A stretch of DNA of 64,000 nt from Rhodobacteraceae bacterium HTCC2150 (lineage in GTDB: Bacteria; Pseudomonadota; Alphaproteobacteria; Rhodobacterales; Rhodobacteraceae): contig AAXZ01000001.1 in assembly GCA_000169395.1 (NCBI GenBank), positions 248,001 to 312,000 of the forward strand, given 5' to 3'. Under the pieces are notes generated by a model, which searched no databases, was not told the origin of the DNA, and saw only the letters and a program-made list of their open reading frames with translations. The stretch's first letter is position 1. The number at the start of each line of letters is the position of its first letter. Position numbers and translations under genes: made by a program. This document shows, piece after piece, positions 1 through 12,274 of this stretch.

Positions 1-580
1 TCGTATTCAATCCCGCCTGCAATCTGGTCTTGTGGTTGATCTACACCCAACCGATTACGAATTGCGTCTTGGGATTTTGCAGCAAAAAGTTGAACTTTAT
101 AAATCCCAGTATTCTGACTTGGTCATCGCACCGGGTGTCTTGGAATTCTTGGCCCACCGGATCAGCACAAATGTGCGCGTTCTTGAGGGTGCTTTGACAC
201 GTCTGTTCGCATTCGCATCCCTTGTGGGTCGCGAAATCACAATGGATTTGACCCAAGATTGTCTTGCCGACATTTTGCGCAGCTCTGATCGTAAGGTTAC
301 GATTGATGAAATCATGCGCAAAGTTGCGGAACATTATAACATCCGCATGTCCGACATGCTTTCGCCGCGCCGCACACGTACCGTTGCGCGCCCCCGTCAG
401 GTGGCGATGTATTTGTCCAAACACCTAACGCAACGCTCATATCCTGAAATTGGTCGCCGCTTTGGTGGTCGTGATCACACGACGGTTTTACACGCCGTGC
501 GCAAAATCGAGGAATTGAAGTCAATCGACAGTCAAATTTCCGATGATGTAGAGCTTTTACGTCGCATGTTAGAGGCATAA
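1..580 (+). CDS. dnaA: Chromosomal replication initiator DnaA, C-terminal part (5' end outside window)
   Basis: The window opens inside this gene; about 192 codons are visible, read from base 2. DnaA is the AAA+ protein that binds DnaA boxes at the origin and opens the duplex. The visible part starts in the end of the ATPase domain (SRL and HPTDYELRLGIL, the sensor-2 side) and contains all of domain IV. The DNA-binding signature GGRDHTTVLHAV lies near visible residues 155-166. It is followed on the same strand by dnaN, recF and gyrB, the classic replication cluster. The presumed origin in this window lies about 24 kb away, not next to dnaA, as in other alphaproteobacteria. Family assignment is certain; the true start cannot be seen. 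Confidence 0.97.
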   Translation, partial: RIQSRLQSGLVVDLHPTDYELRLGILQQKVELYKSQYSDLVIAPGVLEFLAHRISTNVRVLEGALTRLFAFASLVGREITMDLTQDCLADILRSSDRKVTIDEIMRKVAEHYNIRMSDMLSPRRTRTVARPRQVAMYLSKHLTQRSYPEIGRRFGGRDHTTVLHAVRKIEELKSIDSQISDDVELLRRMLEA

Positions 581-694
581 AGCACCCTTTCGCTTGACGC
601 CCCTTCAACAACACCCGACAGTCTAAAAAAATGCTTGAGCAGCGCTGCCTTTTTAGGCTAGTTTCGCGGTCCAAGCCTAATAGGGACTGAAGAA

Positions 695-1813
695 ATGAAA
701 ATCAGCATCGAACGTGCAACATTGCTTAAGGCGGTTGGTCAAGCACAATCCGTGGTTGAGCGTCGCAACACCATTCCGATCCTCGCAAACGTTCTAATTG
801 AAGCCGATGCAAATTCAGTTTCATTCCGCGCCACCGACCTTGATATCGAGGTTGTTGATAAAACAGTTGCCCAAGTTGATCGCCCAGGTGCGACAACTGT
901 TTCTGCTGTTACCTTGCACGAAATTGTTCGCAAACTGCCTGATGGTGCGTTGGTGCAATTGACCGACGATGGTTCAAGCGGCCGCCTTACCGTTGAGGCG
1001 GGTCGTTCAAATTTCTCACTTGCGACATTACCACGAGAAGATTTCCCAGTGATGGCAAATGCCGAATATGGCGCGAATTTTTCGATTGAATCAAAAGTGC
1101 TGCGTCGCTTGTTCGACAAATCCAAATTTGCAATTTCTACCGAAGAAACCCGCTATTATTTGAACGGCGTTTATATGCACGTGTCTGATGCTGACGGCGG
1201 TAAGGTTTTGCGTTGTGTTGCAACAGACGGACACCGTCTTGCACGTATTGATGCGGATTTGCCAGCCGGTGCGGAAACAATGCCTGGCGTGATCGTTCCT
1301 CGTAAAACTGTGGGCGAACTACGCAAATTGTTGGATGATGACGATGTAAAAATCGCCGTGTCTGTTTCTGAAACCAAAGTACGCTTTGCAACACCTGAAA
1401 TCACCCTGACGTCCAAGGTAATTGACGGCACATTCCCTGATTACACACGCGTAATTCCGCAAGGTAACACCCGCCGATTGGAAGTAGACGCGGCAGAATT
1501 TGCCAAAGCGGTTGATCGTGTGGCGACGGTTTCATCCGAACGCTCCCGTGCGGTTAAGCTGTCATTGGATGAGGATCGTTTGGTTCTTTCAGTTAACGCA
1601 CCAGACAGCGGTGCCGCCGAAGAAGAGCTGGCGGTTGCTTATGGTGATGATCGCTTAGAAATCGGCTTTAACGCGAAATACTTGTTGGAAATCGCCAGTC
1701 AGGTTGATCGCGAAAATGCAGTCTTCATGTTCAATTCTTCAGGTGATCCAACCTTGATGCGCGAAGGCAACGACACGACAGCCGTATATGTCGTGATGCC
1801 AATGCGCGTTTGA
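695..1813 (+). CDS. dnaN: DNA polymerase III beta subunit (sliding clamp)
   Basis: 372 residues, the usual length for the beta clamp, which dimerises around DNA and tethers polymerase III and repair proteins. The N-terminus (MKISIERATLLKAV), the internal LNGVYMH and ATDGHRLA motifs and the C-terminal VYVVMPMRV, which forms part of the protein-binding pocket, are all present. The ATG at 695 has a GGGA-type ribosome site about 10 bases upstream. It lies 114 bases after dnaA. That gap holds a weak promoter-like pair (TTGAGC, 17 bases, CTAGTT), so dnaN may have its own promoter as well as read-through from dnaA. The promoter reading is inference. Confidence 0.98.
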   Translation: MKISIERATLLKAVGQAQSVVERRNTIPILANVLIEADANSVSFRATDLDIEVVDKTVAQVDRPGATTVSAVTLHEIVRKLPDGALVQLTDDGSSGRLTVEAGRSNFSLATLPREDFPVMANAEYGANFSIESKVLRRLFDKSKFAISTEETRYYLNGVYMHVSDADGGKVLRCVATDGHRLARIDADLPAGAETMPGVIVPRKTVGELRKLLDDDDVKIAVSVSETKVRFATPEITLTSKVIDGTFPDYTRVIPQGNTRRLEVDAAEFAKAVDRVATVSSERSRAVKLSLDEDRLVLSVNAPDSGAAEEELAVAYGDDRLEIGFNAKYLLEIASQVDRENAVFMFNSSGDPTLMREGNDTTAVYVVMPMRV

Positions 1814-1842
1814 CGCAAATCACGCGAATTTAGGGGGGCGAT

Positions 1843-2958
1843 ATGGCAGGCCAACAACAATGGCTCGGCGATATCGCCCTTTCGCATTTCAGATCCCACA
1901 AATTGCTGAATCAACCACTTGATGGTCGCCCCGTTGCAATCTTTGGGCCAAATGGTGCGGGCAAAACAAACATCCTTGAAGCGGTCTCGCTTTTATCCCC
2001 TGGTCGGGGGCTACGACGCGCAACTGCCGATGATCTTTCCCGAAAACCCGAAGCATTGGGATGGAAAGTATCCGCAACACTGAACAGCCCCCATAGAACC
2101 CATGAAATAGCCATGCGCGCCGAGGCAGGTGCCAGTCGCGTGGTAACAATTGATGAAAAAACCGCGCCTCAAGTGGCTCTGGGTCGCATTGCCCAAATTT
2201 TGTGGTTGGTACCTGCCATGGACCGTCTATGGATCGAGGGCGCGGGTGAACGGCGCCGGTTTCTTGATCGCATTACGCTAAGTTTTCAGCCCAATCACGC
2301 CGAGGCGGTTCTTAGTTATGACAAAGCCATGCGCGAACGTAACCGGTTGCTGAAAGACCACGTTCGCGACGCACATTGGTATCTTGCGCTAGAGGGGCAA
2401 ATGGCCAAAAGCGGTGCAGAAATTCATCGCAACAGAATTGATGCATTGTCACTGTTGGCCAAGGCGCAAAGTAATGCCAAAACCGCCTTTCCTGCCGCCG
2501 ATTTGACCCTGATCGAAGGCGAAGAAAATATCGGCTTTGACGAGGCGTCTTTGCGCGAAGTTCTGGCCAATAACCGCCCCAATGATTTGCGCGCTGGGCG
2601 CACCCTAGTTGGCCCGCATCGTTCTGATGTTGCTGCACTTTTTGCCGCCAAGGGCATTGATGCCCGACAATGTTCAACTGGCGAACAAAAGGCCCTTTTG
2701 ATCAGTCTAATTCTATCTAATGCCCGCGCCTTGGCCACGCTAAATGATGCCCCACCAATTATCCTTTTGGATGAGGTCGCCGCCCACCTAGACGACAACC
2801 GTCGCGCCGCCCTTTACGATGAAATTACGGCCATTGGCGCACAGGCATTTATGACGGGCACAGGTGTTGAATTATTCGCTGAAATGAAGGGCCGCGCACA
2901 GGCCTTGTATGTCAGTGAATCGGGTGGTTTGTCTGAAACAAAAGAGGTCGACTTATGA
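1843..2958 (+). CDS. recF: DNA replication and repair protein RecF
   Basis: 371 residues. RecF is an SMC-like ATPase that works with RecO and RecR to load RecA at single-strand gaps. The Walker A GPNGAGKT lies at residues 35-42, an ABC-type signature (STGEQKA) near 278, and Walker B (ILLDEVAAHLD) near 307. The start has a strong GGGGGG ribosome site. Its stop overlaps the next start by four bases (ATGA), so the VOC gene downstream is probably translationally coupled. The order dnaA-dnaN-recF supports the call. Confidence 0.97.
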   Translation: MAGQQQWLGDIALSHFRSHKLLNQPLDGRPVAIFGPNGAGKTNILEAVSLLSPGRGLRRATADDLSRKPEALGWKVSATLNSPHRTHEIAMRAEAGASRVVTIDEKTAPQVALGRIAQILWLVPAMDRLWIEGAGERRRFLDRITLSFQPNHAEAVLSYDKAMRERNRLLKDHVRDAHWYLALEGQMAKSGAEIHRNRIDALSLLAKAQSNAKTAFPAADLTLIEGEENIGFDEASLREVLANNRPNDLRAGRTLVGPHRSDVAALFAAKGIDARQCSTGEQKALLISLILSNARALATLNDAPPIILLDEVAAHLDDNRRAALYDEITAIGAQAFMTGTGVELFAEMKGRAQALYVSESGGLSETKEVDL

Positions 2959-3371
2959 ACAAGAACCGCATCACATTAATCACTCTTGGCGTACGCGATT
3001 TGCCCCGTGCCACAAAATTTTATCGAGACCTTGGATGGGTCGCTGAGGAAATTTTGCCCTTAGTTGCGTTCTTTGACATGAACGGCGCAAAATTTGGTTT
3101 ATATAATCTTGAAAAACTTGCCGAAGACTTGGGCCGTGATGTCGATACCTTAGGAAATGGTGCCACAACTTTGGCCCAAAATTTTGCAACCGAAGCAGAA
3201 GTTGATGAAGCCTTTGCATTGGCAATTGCCGCCGGTGCAACTGAATGCAAAGCGCCTGAAAAAATCTTTTGGGGTGGGTATTCGGGCACATTTGCCGATC
3301 CAGAAGGACATGTTTGGGAACTTGCCATGAATCCATTTTGGGGCATGGATGACGAAGGTAAATTAAAGTGA
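2955..3371 (+). CDS. VOC family protein (glyoxalase/bleomycin-resistance fold)
   Basis: 138 residues with the paired beta-alpha-beta-beta-beta modules of the vicinal oxygen chelate superfamily. The first module begins ITLITLGVRDLPRATKFYRD and the second contains GGYSGTFADPEGHVWELA, where the final Glu is a typical metal ligand. VOC proteins include glyoxalase I, dioxygenases and antibiotic-binding proteins; nothing here shows which substrate is used. It overlaps recF and the following LysE-type gene by four bases each, so it is part of a compact operon-like run. Function beyond the fold is unknown. Confidence 0.85.
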   Translation: MNKNRITLITLGVRDLPRATKFYRDLGWVAEEILPLVAFFDMNGAKFGLYNLEKLAEDLGRDVDTLGNGATTLAQNFATEAEVDEAFALAIAAGATECKAPEKIFWGGYSGTFADPEGHVWELAMNPFWGMDDEGKLK

Positions 3372-3988
3372 CTGTAACTCTCTATGAACTGGCCCTTTAT
3401 GCAGGCGCCCTTTTCATTTTGTTCATCACACCCGGCCCTGTTTGGGTTGCCCTGATTGCGCGCGCCGTTTCTGGTGGCATGCGCTCGGCGTGGCCATTAG
3501 CCTTGGGCGTTGCTTTTGGCGATATGCTTTGGCCGCTGGTCGCAATTTTTGGCGTTTCTGCGATCGTCGCCGTTTACGCCGATTTCCTAATTGTTCTACG
3601 GTTTGTTTCCACCGGCATTTTGATCCTGATGGGTATCGGATTGATCCGCTTTGCCGGCAAGGTGCTGACGGGTAACAACGCGCTTACTAAACCCGGGATG
3701 TGGGCGGGGTTCATCGCTGGGTTATTGGCTGTGACCGCCAACCCCAAAGCCAGCCTTTTCTACATGGCCCTTCTGCCAACTTTCTTTGATTTCACTGTTT
3801 TGAACTTCTTTGACATCGTCGCAATTTGCTTTACCTCGTTGATCGTTCCCTTGTTTGGCAACTTAACACTCGGCCTATTTGTCGAGCGCATTCGCAAATT
3901 CTTGGCCACACCCAGCGCGGTAAAACGCACAAATATAGGGGCCGGAATTGCCCTAATTCTTGTTGGCATCGTCATCGCGCTGACCTGA
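3368..3988 (+). CDS. LysE family amino-acid exporter
   Basis: 206 residues with five or six hydrophobic segments and the family motif TPGP near residue 22, followed by the GxxxGD-like stretch ALGVAFGD. LysE/RhtB proteins export amino acids or related solutes across the inner membrane; the substrate here is not predictable. The start is GTG at 3368, overlapping the VOC stop as GTGA, which argues for coupled translation. It is the last gene before the gyrB promoter region. Confidence 0.88.
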   Translation: MTVTLYELALYAGALFILFITPGPVWVALIARAVSGGMRSAWPLALGVAFGDMLWPLVAIFGVSAIVAVYADFLIVLRFVSTGILILMGIGLIRFAGKVLTGNNALTKPGMWAGFIAGLLAVTANPKASLFYMALLPTFFDFTVLNFFDIVAICFTSLIVPLFGNLTLGLFVERIRKFLATPSAVKRTNIGAGIALILVGIVIALT

Positions 3989-4009
3989 CGCAAAATATAG
4001 GGTCAGGGC

Positions 4010-6483
<2,474 letters not shown>

Positions 6484-6498
6484 ACACGAAATGCGGGT

Positions 6499-7206
6499 CT
6501 AATGCTGGAGTTTTCGATAAAACTCCAGCGCTTGCTCTTCTAGTTTTTTAAACTCGTCCGGCAATTTTGGTATGTCACCTTCGGCACCCGCAAACCCCGT
6601 GCTATTCCACACGGCACCATACCAATGCGGTGCCCATGCACCATCATCTGGGTGCGGGCCTTTGGGCCAAGTCAACATGGCCGCATCAAACGTCAGACCA
6701 ATATCTTGGCATAAATCCCTCAGCGCCTTTTCTGGGTTTTGTCGAATTTCAAAGCTATCGATTACGACGGGCCGTTCGCCAGTCATCTGACAAACTTCAT
6801 CAAATATTTCCGCTTGCTGGCGAAACCCAATATCATCCAACGTCGGATTTTCCCGTTTCGCTGCATAAGATGCAATTACCCGTGCTGGATGCCGGATCAG
6901 AAAAACGTTTGTGACATCCGCCAACCATTTGCGATCAAATCCCTCGATCATGTGGTGCGTCATATGTTTTTGATAGAACACACTTCGACGATCAGGTGTC
7001 GTTCCCACACATCGTGCTGCAACGATTTTTGGATCTTGTTCACCAGCCGCTAAAATTTCATCACCCATCGGATGAACAAGACCCGTCTTTGCCAGATATG
7101 CCGCATAAAACGGCTCATCCCAAACTGCGGTATCTGGCCTTGCAGCAAATGAATACATCATGGCGGTTGAAAGGTTTCTTGGCCCAGACCACATCGCAAT
7201 GCGCAT
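6499..7206 (-). CDS. P-loop sulfotransferase-like protein
   Basis: 235 residues. The N-terminus MRIAMWSGPRNLSTAMMYSF has the 5'-PSB (PAPS-binding) loop pattern of sulfotransferases, and FLIRHPARVIASYAAKR near residue 103 matches the 3'-phosphate-binding region. Proteins of this family in proteobacteria are generally uncharacterised; the substrate is unknown. The start has a good ribosome site (AAGGAA). It is convergent with gyrB and divergent from msrA, so it appears to be a single-gene unit. Confidence 0.8.
   Translation of the reverse strand: MRIAMWSGPRNLSTAMMYSFAARPDTAVWDEPFYAAYLAKTGLVHPMGDEILAAGEQDPKIVAARCVGTTPDRRSVFYQKHMTHHMIEGFDRKWLADVTNVFLIRHPARVIASYAAKRENPTLDDIGFRQQAEIFDEVCQMTGERPVVIDSFEIRQNPEKALRDLCQDIGLTFDAAMLTWPKGPHPDDGAWAPHWYGAVWNSTGFAGAEGDIPKLPDEFKKLEEQALEFYRKLQH
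6504..6529. terminator. Perfect 11-bp hairpin at the gyrB/sulfotransferase junction
   Basis: GCTGGAGTTTT and AAAACTCCAGC flank a CGAT loop, giving an 11-bp perfect stem just past the gyrB stop. It lies inside the last codons of the convergent gene. No clean U-tract follows on either strand, so it may be a weak bidirectional terminator or an mRNA 3'-end stabiliser. The structure is seen; its role is inferred. Confidence 0.45.
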
Positions 7207-7365
7207 TGGATTTCCTTTTCACTTGTTCATCAAATTTGCCTGACGCTATGCCAAGGTCAAATCCGTGCCAAGACCAAAGGTATCATCAAACCCTTGTGAT
7301 CTCACAAATCGGTGATTTGCTTTTAAGGTGCTCTACTGCGCAATTTCCGAAAAAGGAGACAAGTA

Positions 7366-7986
7366 ATGAAGTTTTATGGATTAATATTTTCGCTATTAAT
7401 GTTTGCCCCTGCGGCACAAGCCGCAACAACTGTTGTGGCAGGTGGTTGTTTTTGGTGCGTCGAGGCAGATTTCGAATCTGTACCCGGCGTAAGCAAAGCT
7501 GTCAGTGGATTTTCCGGCGGCAGTAAATCAAATCCAACATATAAGGATGTAACCAAAGGCGGCACTGGCCACTATGAGGCGGTGACAATTACCTATAACC
7601 CCAACAAGGTGTCTTACGAAAAGCTGCTGCATTTATTCCTTCGCTCGGTCGACGTAACGGACCGAGGCGGTCAATTTTGTGACCGTGGCAATTCATATCG
7701 CATCGCTATTTTTGTGAAAAACGACAAAGAGCGCGCGATTGCCGAGGCTGCGATTAAACAGGCCGAGGCCGATCTTGGGCGTAAAATCGTAACACCCATC
7801 CTTAATCAAGGTAAGTTTTATGCTGCCGACCGAGGGCACCAGAATTATTATAAAGGTAAGTCTTTGGTAATCACACGGTTTGGTCCGAAAACCAAAGCCA
7901 ATGCATATAAAGCATACCGCAAAGCATGCGGTCGCGATGCCAAAGTGAAATCATTGTGGGGCAGTGCTGCTTCATTCGCCCACTAG
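7366..7986 (+). CDS. msrA: Peptide-methionine (S)-S-oxide reductase MsrA, predicted exported
   Basis: 206 residues. The catalytic motif GCFWC is at residues 27-31 and the family motif RGHQNYY lies near the C-terminal third, so it should repair methionine S-sulfoxide. Unlike cytoplasmic MsrA, the protein begins with a signal peptide: [18 protein letters not shown], with predicted cleavage after residue 19, so it probably works in the periplasm. A cysteine near the C-terminus (KACGRD) could be the resolving residue. AAAAGGAGAC gives a strong ribosome site. Its last four bases overlap the convergent ribokinase gene. Confidence 0.95.
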   Translation: MKFYGLIFSLLMFAPAAQAATTVVAGGCFWCVEADFESVPGVSKAVSGFSGGSKSNPTYKDVTKGGTGHYEAVTITYNPNKVSYEKLLHLFLRSVDVTDRGGQFCDRGNSYRIAIFVKNDKERAIAEAAIKQAEADLGRKIVTPILNQGKFYAADRGHQNYYKGKSLVITRFGPKTKANAYKAYRKACGRDAKVKSLWGSAASFAH

Positions 7987-8858
7987 GCATTTGCTGCAAT
8001 AAAACGATCAACTTCGGCGCGGTCAGGAATGGCCGTTGCCGCACCGGGTCGCGTAACCTGAATAGCAGCGGCGGCGGCGGCCAGTTTTAACGCCATTGCT
8101 GGATCATTCCCTTGCTCTAAAGCTGCCACAAAGAAACCCGCGAATGTGTCACCGGCACCGGTAGTATCAAGCGGCGTTACGGGAAACGAACTTTGGACGA
8201 GCGTTTTGCCCTGATGAAACAACTCGGCCCCTTTTGATCCTTTGGTTATTAAAACAGTGTCTAAACCAAGTGATTTTAGTGGTTTTTGAAATGTCTCTTC
8301 CAATTGCGCCGCCTCAAATTCATTCACGCAAAGAACATCAACCTCCGCTATAATGTTCTTCACGGCATCTGTGTCAAAAGGCGCGGCTGAATATACGACT
8401 GTTACGCCCAATTGTTTTGCAATCCTTGCTGCCTCAACCTGTCCATTGGTTTCATTCTGGATCAATAGGTAATCACAAGGTTTAGCCCTATTTAGAGCCG
8501 CTTTTATTGCATCTGTTTTGATGTCAGCATTGGCGCCTGCGTGTACAACAATCGCATTTTCGCCCTTGGTATCAACATTGATAATCGCATGCCCCGTTGC
8601 CTGTTCAGAGGTGGAGATAAAATCCGTTTCCACACCATATGCGGTCAACTCATCGATTGCCCAGCGCCCATCCATGCCAACAGATCCAATGTGTTTGGTT
8701 ATTGATCCGGCTTTGGCCGCTGCCACTGATTGATTGGCACCTTTACCACCCAGGCCCGTTGCCAATGAATTTGAGGCAATCGTTTCACCAGGATTAGGAA
8801 TAGATTGAACCTGATAAACGTGATCCGCGTTGATCGATCCCAAACAAAATACCGTCAT
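7983..8858 (-). CDS. rbsK: Ribokinase / PfkB family sugar kinase
   Basis: 291 residues from the chosen ATG at 8858, which has AAAGGG upstream; a longer open frame exists but the family N-terminus ([13 protein letters not shown]) begins here. The substrate-binding GLGGKGANQ and the ATP/anion-hole motif [12 protein letters not shown], with the catalytic Asp, are intact. Ribokinase phosphorylates D-ribose at O5. No ribose transporter or regulator is nearby, so another sugar or nucleoside is possible. It is divergent from mutS and convergent with msrA. Confidence 0.85.
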   Translation of the reverse strand: MTVFCLGSINADHVYQVQSIPNPGETIASNSLATGLGGKGANQSVAAAKAGSITKHIGSVGMDGRWAIDELTAYGVETDFISTSEQATGHAIINVDTKGENAIVVHAGANADIKTDAIKAALNRAKPCDYLLIQNETNGQVEAARIAKQLGVTVVYSAAPFDTDAVKNIIAEVDVLCVNEFEAAQLEETFQKPLKSLGLDTVLITKGSKGAELFHQGKTLVQSSFPVTPLDTTGAGDTFAGFFVAALEQGNDPAMALKLAAAAAAIQVTRPGAATAIPDRAEVDRFIAANA

Positions 8859-8979
8859 TTGAACCCTTTCTTTGAAAACCAAGCTATCGATCAAAAACCT
8901 AGGCCTCAACTTCATAATTCTCGCTTTAACGACGCGTTCATTTTTTGTAGGCTGCATGTGCCTATTGGGGGGCCATAAA

Positions 8980-11628
8980 TTGAACGCCGTTAAATCTTCT
9001 GTCACGCCAATGATGGCGCAATTTTTGTCGATTAAAGTCGACTACCCTGACGCCTTGCTGTTTTACCGCATGGGCGATTTCTATGAATTGTTTTTTGACG
9101 ATGCCGTAGCCGCCGCCGCTGCACTGGATATTACCTTAACCAAACGCGGCCAGCATATGGGCGAAGATATTTCCATGTGCGGCGTGCCCCATCATGCCGC
9201 CGAGGGTTATTTGCTAACGCTAATCCGCAAGGGTTTTCGGGTTGCCGTTTGTGAACAAATGGAAAGCCCCGCCGAGGCCAAGAAGCGAGGGGCTAAATCT
9301 GTTGTTCGCCGTGAGGTGGTGCGCCTTGTAACCCCTGGCACTCTTACAGAAGACAGTCTTTTGGATGCACGTCGCCACAATTATTTGGCCGCATTTGCAA
9401 ATGTAAGAGATGCATCTGCCCTGGCGTGGGTTGATATTTCAACTGGCGAATTTCACGTCATGCCTTGTGGGCTTGAAAGACTTTCGCCAGAACTAGCGCG
9501 TCTTGCGCCCAGTGAAATTGTTCTAATTGATGACGATGCAGACGAATTGTTTCCGTTGGTTGAGGAAATGGGCGTAACGCCCGCCTTTCTGTCGCGCGCC
9601 AGTTTTGACAGTGCATCAGCGACAAAACGACTGTGCGAATTGTTCAACGTTAAAACGCTGGAATCCTTTGGTCAATTTACACGGGCCGATTTGGCCGTGC
9701 TTGGCGGCATTGTTGAATATCTTGAACTAACGCAAAAAGGTAACCTGCCGCTCATCCGACCCCCTGTTAAGGAACTTGACAAGGGTGCCATGCAAATTGA
9801 TGCAGCAACCCGCCGGAATCTTGAGCTGACTAAATCCCTTAGTGGTGGGCGTGAGGGTTCACTTTTGTCTGCCATCGATCGCACAATTTCAGCCGCTGGT
9901 GCCCGTTTGCTGGAACGCCGAATTTCCGCGCCGACTTTGGATTTGGATATCATCAATGCGCGGCAAGACGCTATTGAGACCCTGCTTAATCAAACCGATC
10001 TGGCTGTGAACTTGCGAACCTCATTGCGATCTGTGCCTGATTTAGATCGTGCCTTGTCTCGTTTGTCGGTTGATCGTGCCGGCCCAAGGGATTTGACTGC
10101 CATTCGCAACGGTTTGGAACAAGCCAAGGAAATCTCGTCACTTATTTCTAAGACGGCTGATCATGGTCTGCTTGGTGAGGCGGCCAAAGCGTTACTTGGG
10201 CATGATGATTTATTAAATTTACTTGATGCTGCCATGATTGCAGAGCCCCCACTGTTAACCCGTGACGGTGGCTTCATCGCATCTGGGTATCACGCTGAAT
10301 TGGATGAGGCGCGGACATTGCGGGATGAAGGGCGTGGTGTGATCGCTGGTTTGCAATCTGATTATGCCAAACAAACGGGCATCAGCGCACTAAAGATCAA
10401 ACACAATAATGTCCTTGGCTATTTTATTGAAACCCCAGCTGGCCATGCGCAAAAGATGTTAGCAACACCTTTGTCTGAAACCTTTATTCATCGCCAAACA
10501 ACAGCCAATGCAGTGCGATTCACGACAGTTCCATTGTCTGAAATGGAAACCAAAATTCTGAATTCTGGCAACCGCGCGCTAGAAATTGAGAAATCCTTGT
10601 TTGTGTCACTAACTCAGGCTGTTTTGGCACAATATGGCCCATTGGGTGCCGCTGCCCGCGCCCTTGCAGAGGTTGATGTTTCCGCTGCATTTGCTGATTT
10701 GGCCGCTGATCATAACTGGGTCAGACCCAAAGTAGATAATTCGCGAAAATTTGATATTGAGGGCGGTCGTCACCCTGTTGTTGAACGGGCTTTGTTGGCC
10801 CAAGGTGGCGCGCCTTTTGTGGCGAACAATTGTGATTTATCTGATGGTGCCAAAGGCGCGCATGTTTGGTTGTTAACCGGTCCTAACATGGCGGGTAAAT
10901 CAACATTTTTGCGCCAAAACGCTTTGATTGCTCTGCTGGCACAGGCTGGTGGATACGTTCCGGCAACCTCGGCGCATATTGGTCTTGTGTCTCAGTTGTT
11001 TTCTCGCGTTGGTGCCGCTGATGATTTGGCGCGGGGGCGATCCACGTTTATGGTCGAGATGGTGGAAACGGCCGCCATCCTTAATCAAGCCGATGATCGG
11101 GCGCTTGTAATTCTGGATGAAATTGGACGTGGGACCGCGACCTACGATGGCCTATCCATCGCTTGGGCCACGCTGGAACATCTGCATGACGCAAATTCCT
11201 GTCGCGCACTTTTCGCCACGCACTATCACGAAATGACCGCCCTTTCCGGTAAACTGCAGGGCGTTTCAAATGCGACCGTGACCGTGCGCGAATGGGAAGG
11301 CGATGTCATCTTTTTGCATGAGGTAAAAAAGGGTGCTGCAGATCGTTCTTACGGTGTTCAGGTGGCAAAATTGGCCGGATTACCCGACGCTGTGGTCGAG
11401 CGCGCGCGTGTAGTACTGGACAAACTGGAACAAGGTGAACGAGAGGGCCACAAAAATCGTGCCTTAATCGACGATTTGCCACTGTTTTCGGCCACCCCAC
11501 CCCCAGTTTCACAAAAACCCAAGGTTAGCGAAGTTGAAGTTCGGCTAGATGAAATCCAACCAGACGGCTTAACACCGCTCGAGGCACTGTCGTTAATTTA
11601 CGAACTGAAGGGTTTGAATAAGAATTAG
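8980..11628 (+). CDS. mutS: DNA mismatch repair protein MutS
   Basis: 882 residues from a TTG at 8980, chosen because GGGGGG sits seven bases upstream and the family N-terminus (VTPMMAQFL) follows nine codons later. An ATG at 9010 is the alternative. The mismatch-reading FYE motif is near residue 33. Walker A GPNMAGKST is near 634, followed by the Walker B region (ILDEIGRGTATYDGLS) and the ABC signature. MutS recognises mispaired bases and recruits MutL. A strong terminator begins directly after the stop. Confidence 0.97.
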   Translation: MNAVKSSVTPMMAQFLSIKVDYPDALLFYRMGDFYELFFDDAVAAAAALDITLTKRGQHMGEDISMCGVPHHAAEGYLLTLIRKGFRVAVCEQMESPAEAKKRGAKSVVRREVVRLVTPGTLTEDSLLDARRHNYLAAFANVRDASALAWVDISTGEFHVMPCGLERLSPELARLAPSEIVLIDDDADELFPLVEEMGVTPAFLSRASFDSASATKRLCELFNVKTLESFGQFTRADLAVLGGIVEYLELTQKGNLPLIRPPVKELDKGAMQIDAATRRNLELTKSLSGGREGSLLSAIDRTISAAGARLLERRISAPTLDLDIINARQDAIETLLNQTDLAVNLRTSLRSVPDLDRALSRLSVDRAGPRDLTAIRNGLEQAKEISSLISKTADHGLLGEAAKALLGHDDLLNLLDAAMIAEPPLLTRDGGFIASGYHAELDEARTLRDEGRGVIAGLQSDYAKQTGISALKIKHNNVLGYFIETPAGHAQKMLATPLSETFIHRQTTANAVRFTTVPLSEMETKILNSGNRALEIEKSLFVSLTQAVLAQYGPLGAAARALAEVDVSAAFADLAADHNWVRPKVDNSRKFDIEGGRHPVVERALLAQGGAPFVANNCDLSDGAKGAHVWLLTGPNMAGKSTFLRQNALIALLAQAGGYVPATSAHIGLVSQLFSRVGAADDLARGRSTFMVEMVETAAILNQADDRALVILDEIGRGTATYDGLSIAWATLEHLHDANSCRALFATHYHEMTALSGKLQGVSNATVTVREWEGDVIFLHEVKKGAADRSYGVQVAKLAGLPDAVVERARVVLDKLEQGEREGHKNRALIDDLPLFSATPPPVSQKPKVSEVEVRLDEIQPDGLTPLEALSLIYELKGLNKN

Positions 11629-11655
11629 AAAACCCGGCGCTGTGGCCGGGTTTTT
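11629..11655. terminator. Bidirectional rho-independent terminator between mutS and grpE
   Basis: AAAACCCGGC and GCCGGGTTTT form a perfect 10-bp stem around the loop GCTGTG. A T run follows on the plus strand and, by symmetry, on the minus strand. It begins at the base after the mutS stop and ends five bases before the grpE stop, so it serves both convergent units. Confidence 0.9.
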
Positions 11656-11660
11656 CAAAA

Positions 11661-12272
11661 TTAGCTTTTCGGTGTTGAAGACACACCAACGTTTGCCGCA
11701 CGTAATAATCGATCGTGGATCATAAAGCCCTGCTCCATCACCTGAATGATCTGACCCGCAGTGGTTCCTGGAACCGGTGCTTCAAACATTGCCTGATGAA
11801 GGTTAGCGTCAAACTGATCACCCTCGACAGGAAAGATCGGTGTGATGCCGTGCTTCTTAAACACGCTCAGCAATTCCTGCATTGTTAGTGCAATACCCTC
11901 AATCATCGAGGCGGAAGACTCTTTTTGATCCCCTGGAATGGAATCCAATGCGCGTTTCATTGCATCGTAAACGGGGATCATGTCACGGGCCAAACGGCTG
12001 CCGCCATATTTTTCCGCATCGCGACGATCACGTTCGCCACGTTTGCGCGTATTTTCGGCCTCAGCCAATGCACGGACAAGACGATCTTTCATTTCATCGC
12101 GTTCTTGCTGAAGGGCGATAAATGCCTCGGCTTCGGCGTCACCCTCTGGTTCGTCCATTGCCTCATCTGACGTGATGTCAATCAGACCGTCATCCAACGC
12201 ATCTGCGATCGCCTCAAGATCAGGAACGTCCTGATCGGCCAAACTTACTTTTTTTTCTGTATCTTCGCTCAT
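11661..12272 (-). CDS. grpE: Nucleotide exchange factor GrpE
   Basis: 203 residues. GrpE releases ADP from DnaK. An acidic, poorly conserved N-terminus (about residues 1-50) leads into the long helical region with ALAEAENTRKRGERDR, and the beta domain ends with the family motif near GFMIHDRLLRAANVGV. It lies two bases downstream of hrcA on the same strand, so the two form a heat-shock operon. dnaK and dnaJ are not in this window. Confidence 0.96.
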   Translation of the reverse strand: MSEDTEKKVSLADQDVPDLEAIADALDDGLIDITSDEAMDEPEGDAEAEAFIALQQERDEMKDRLVRALAEAENTRKRGERDRRDAEKYGGSRLARDMIPVYDAMKRALDSIPGDQKESSASMIEGIALTMQELLSVFKKHGITPIFPVEGDQFDANLHQAMFEAPVPGTTAGQIIQVMEQGFMIHDRLLRAANVGVSSTPKS

Positions 12273-12274
12273 CT

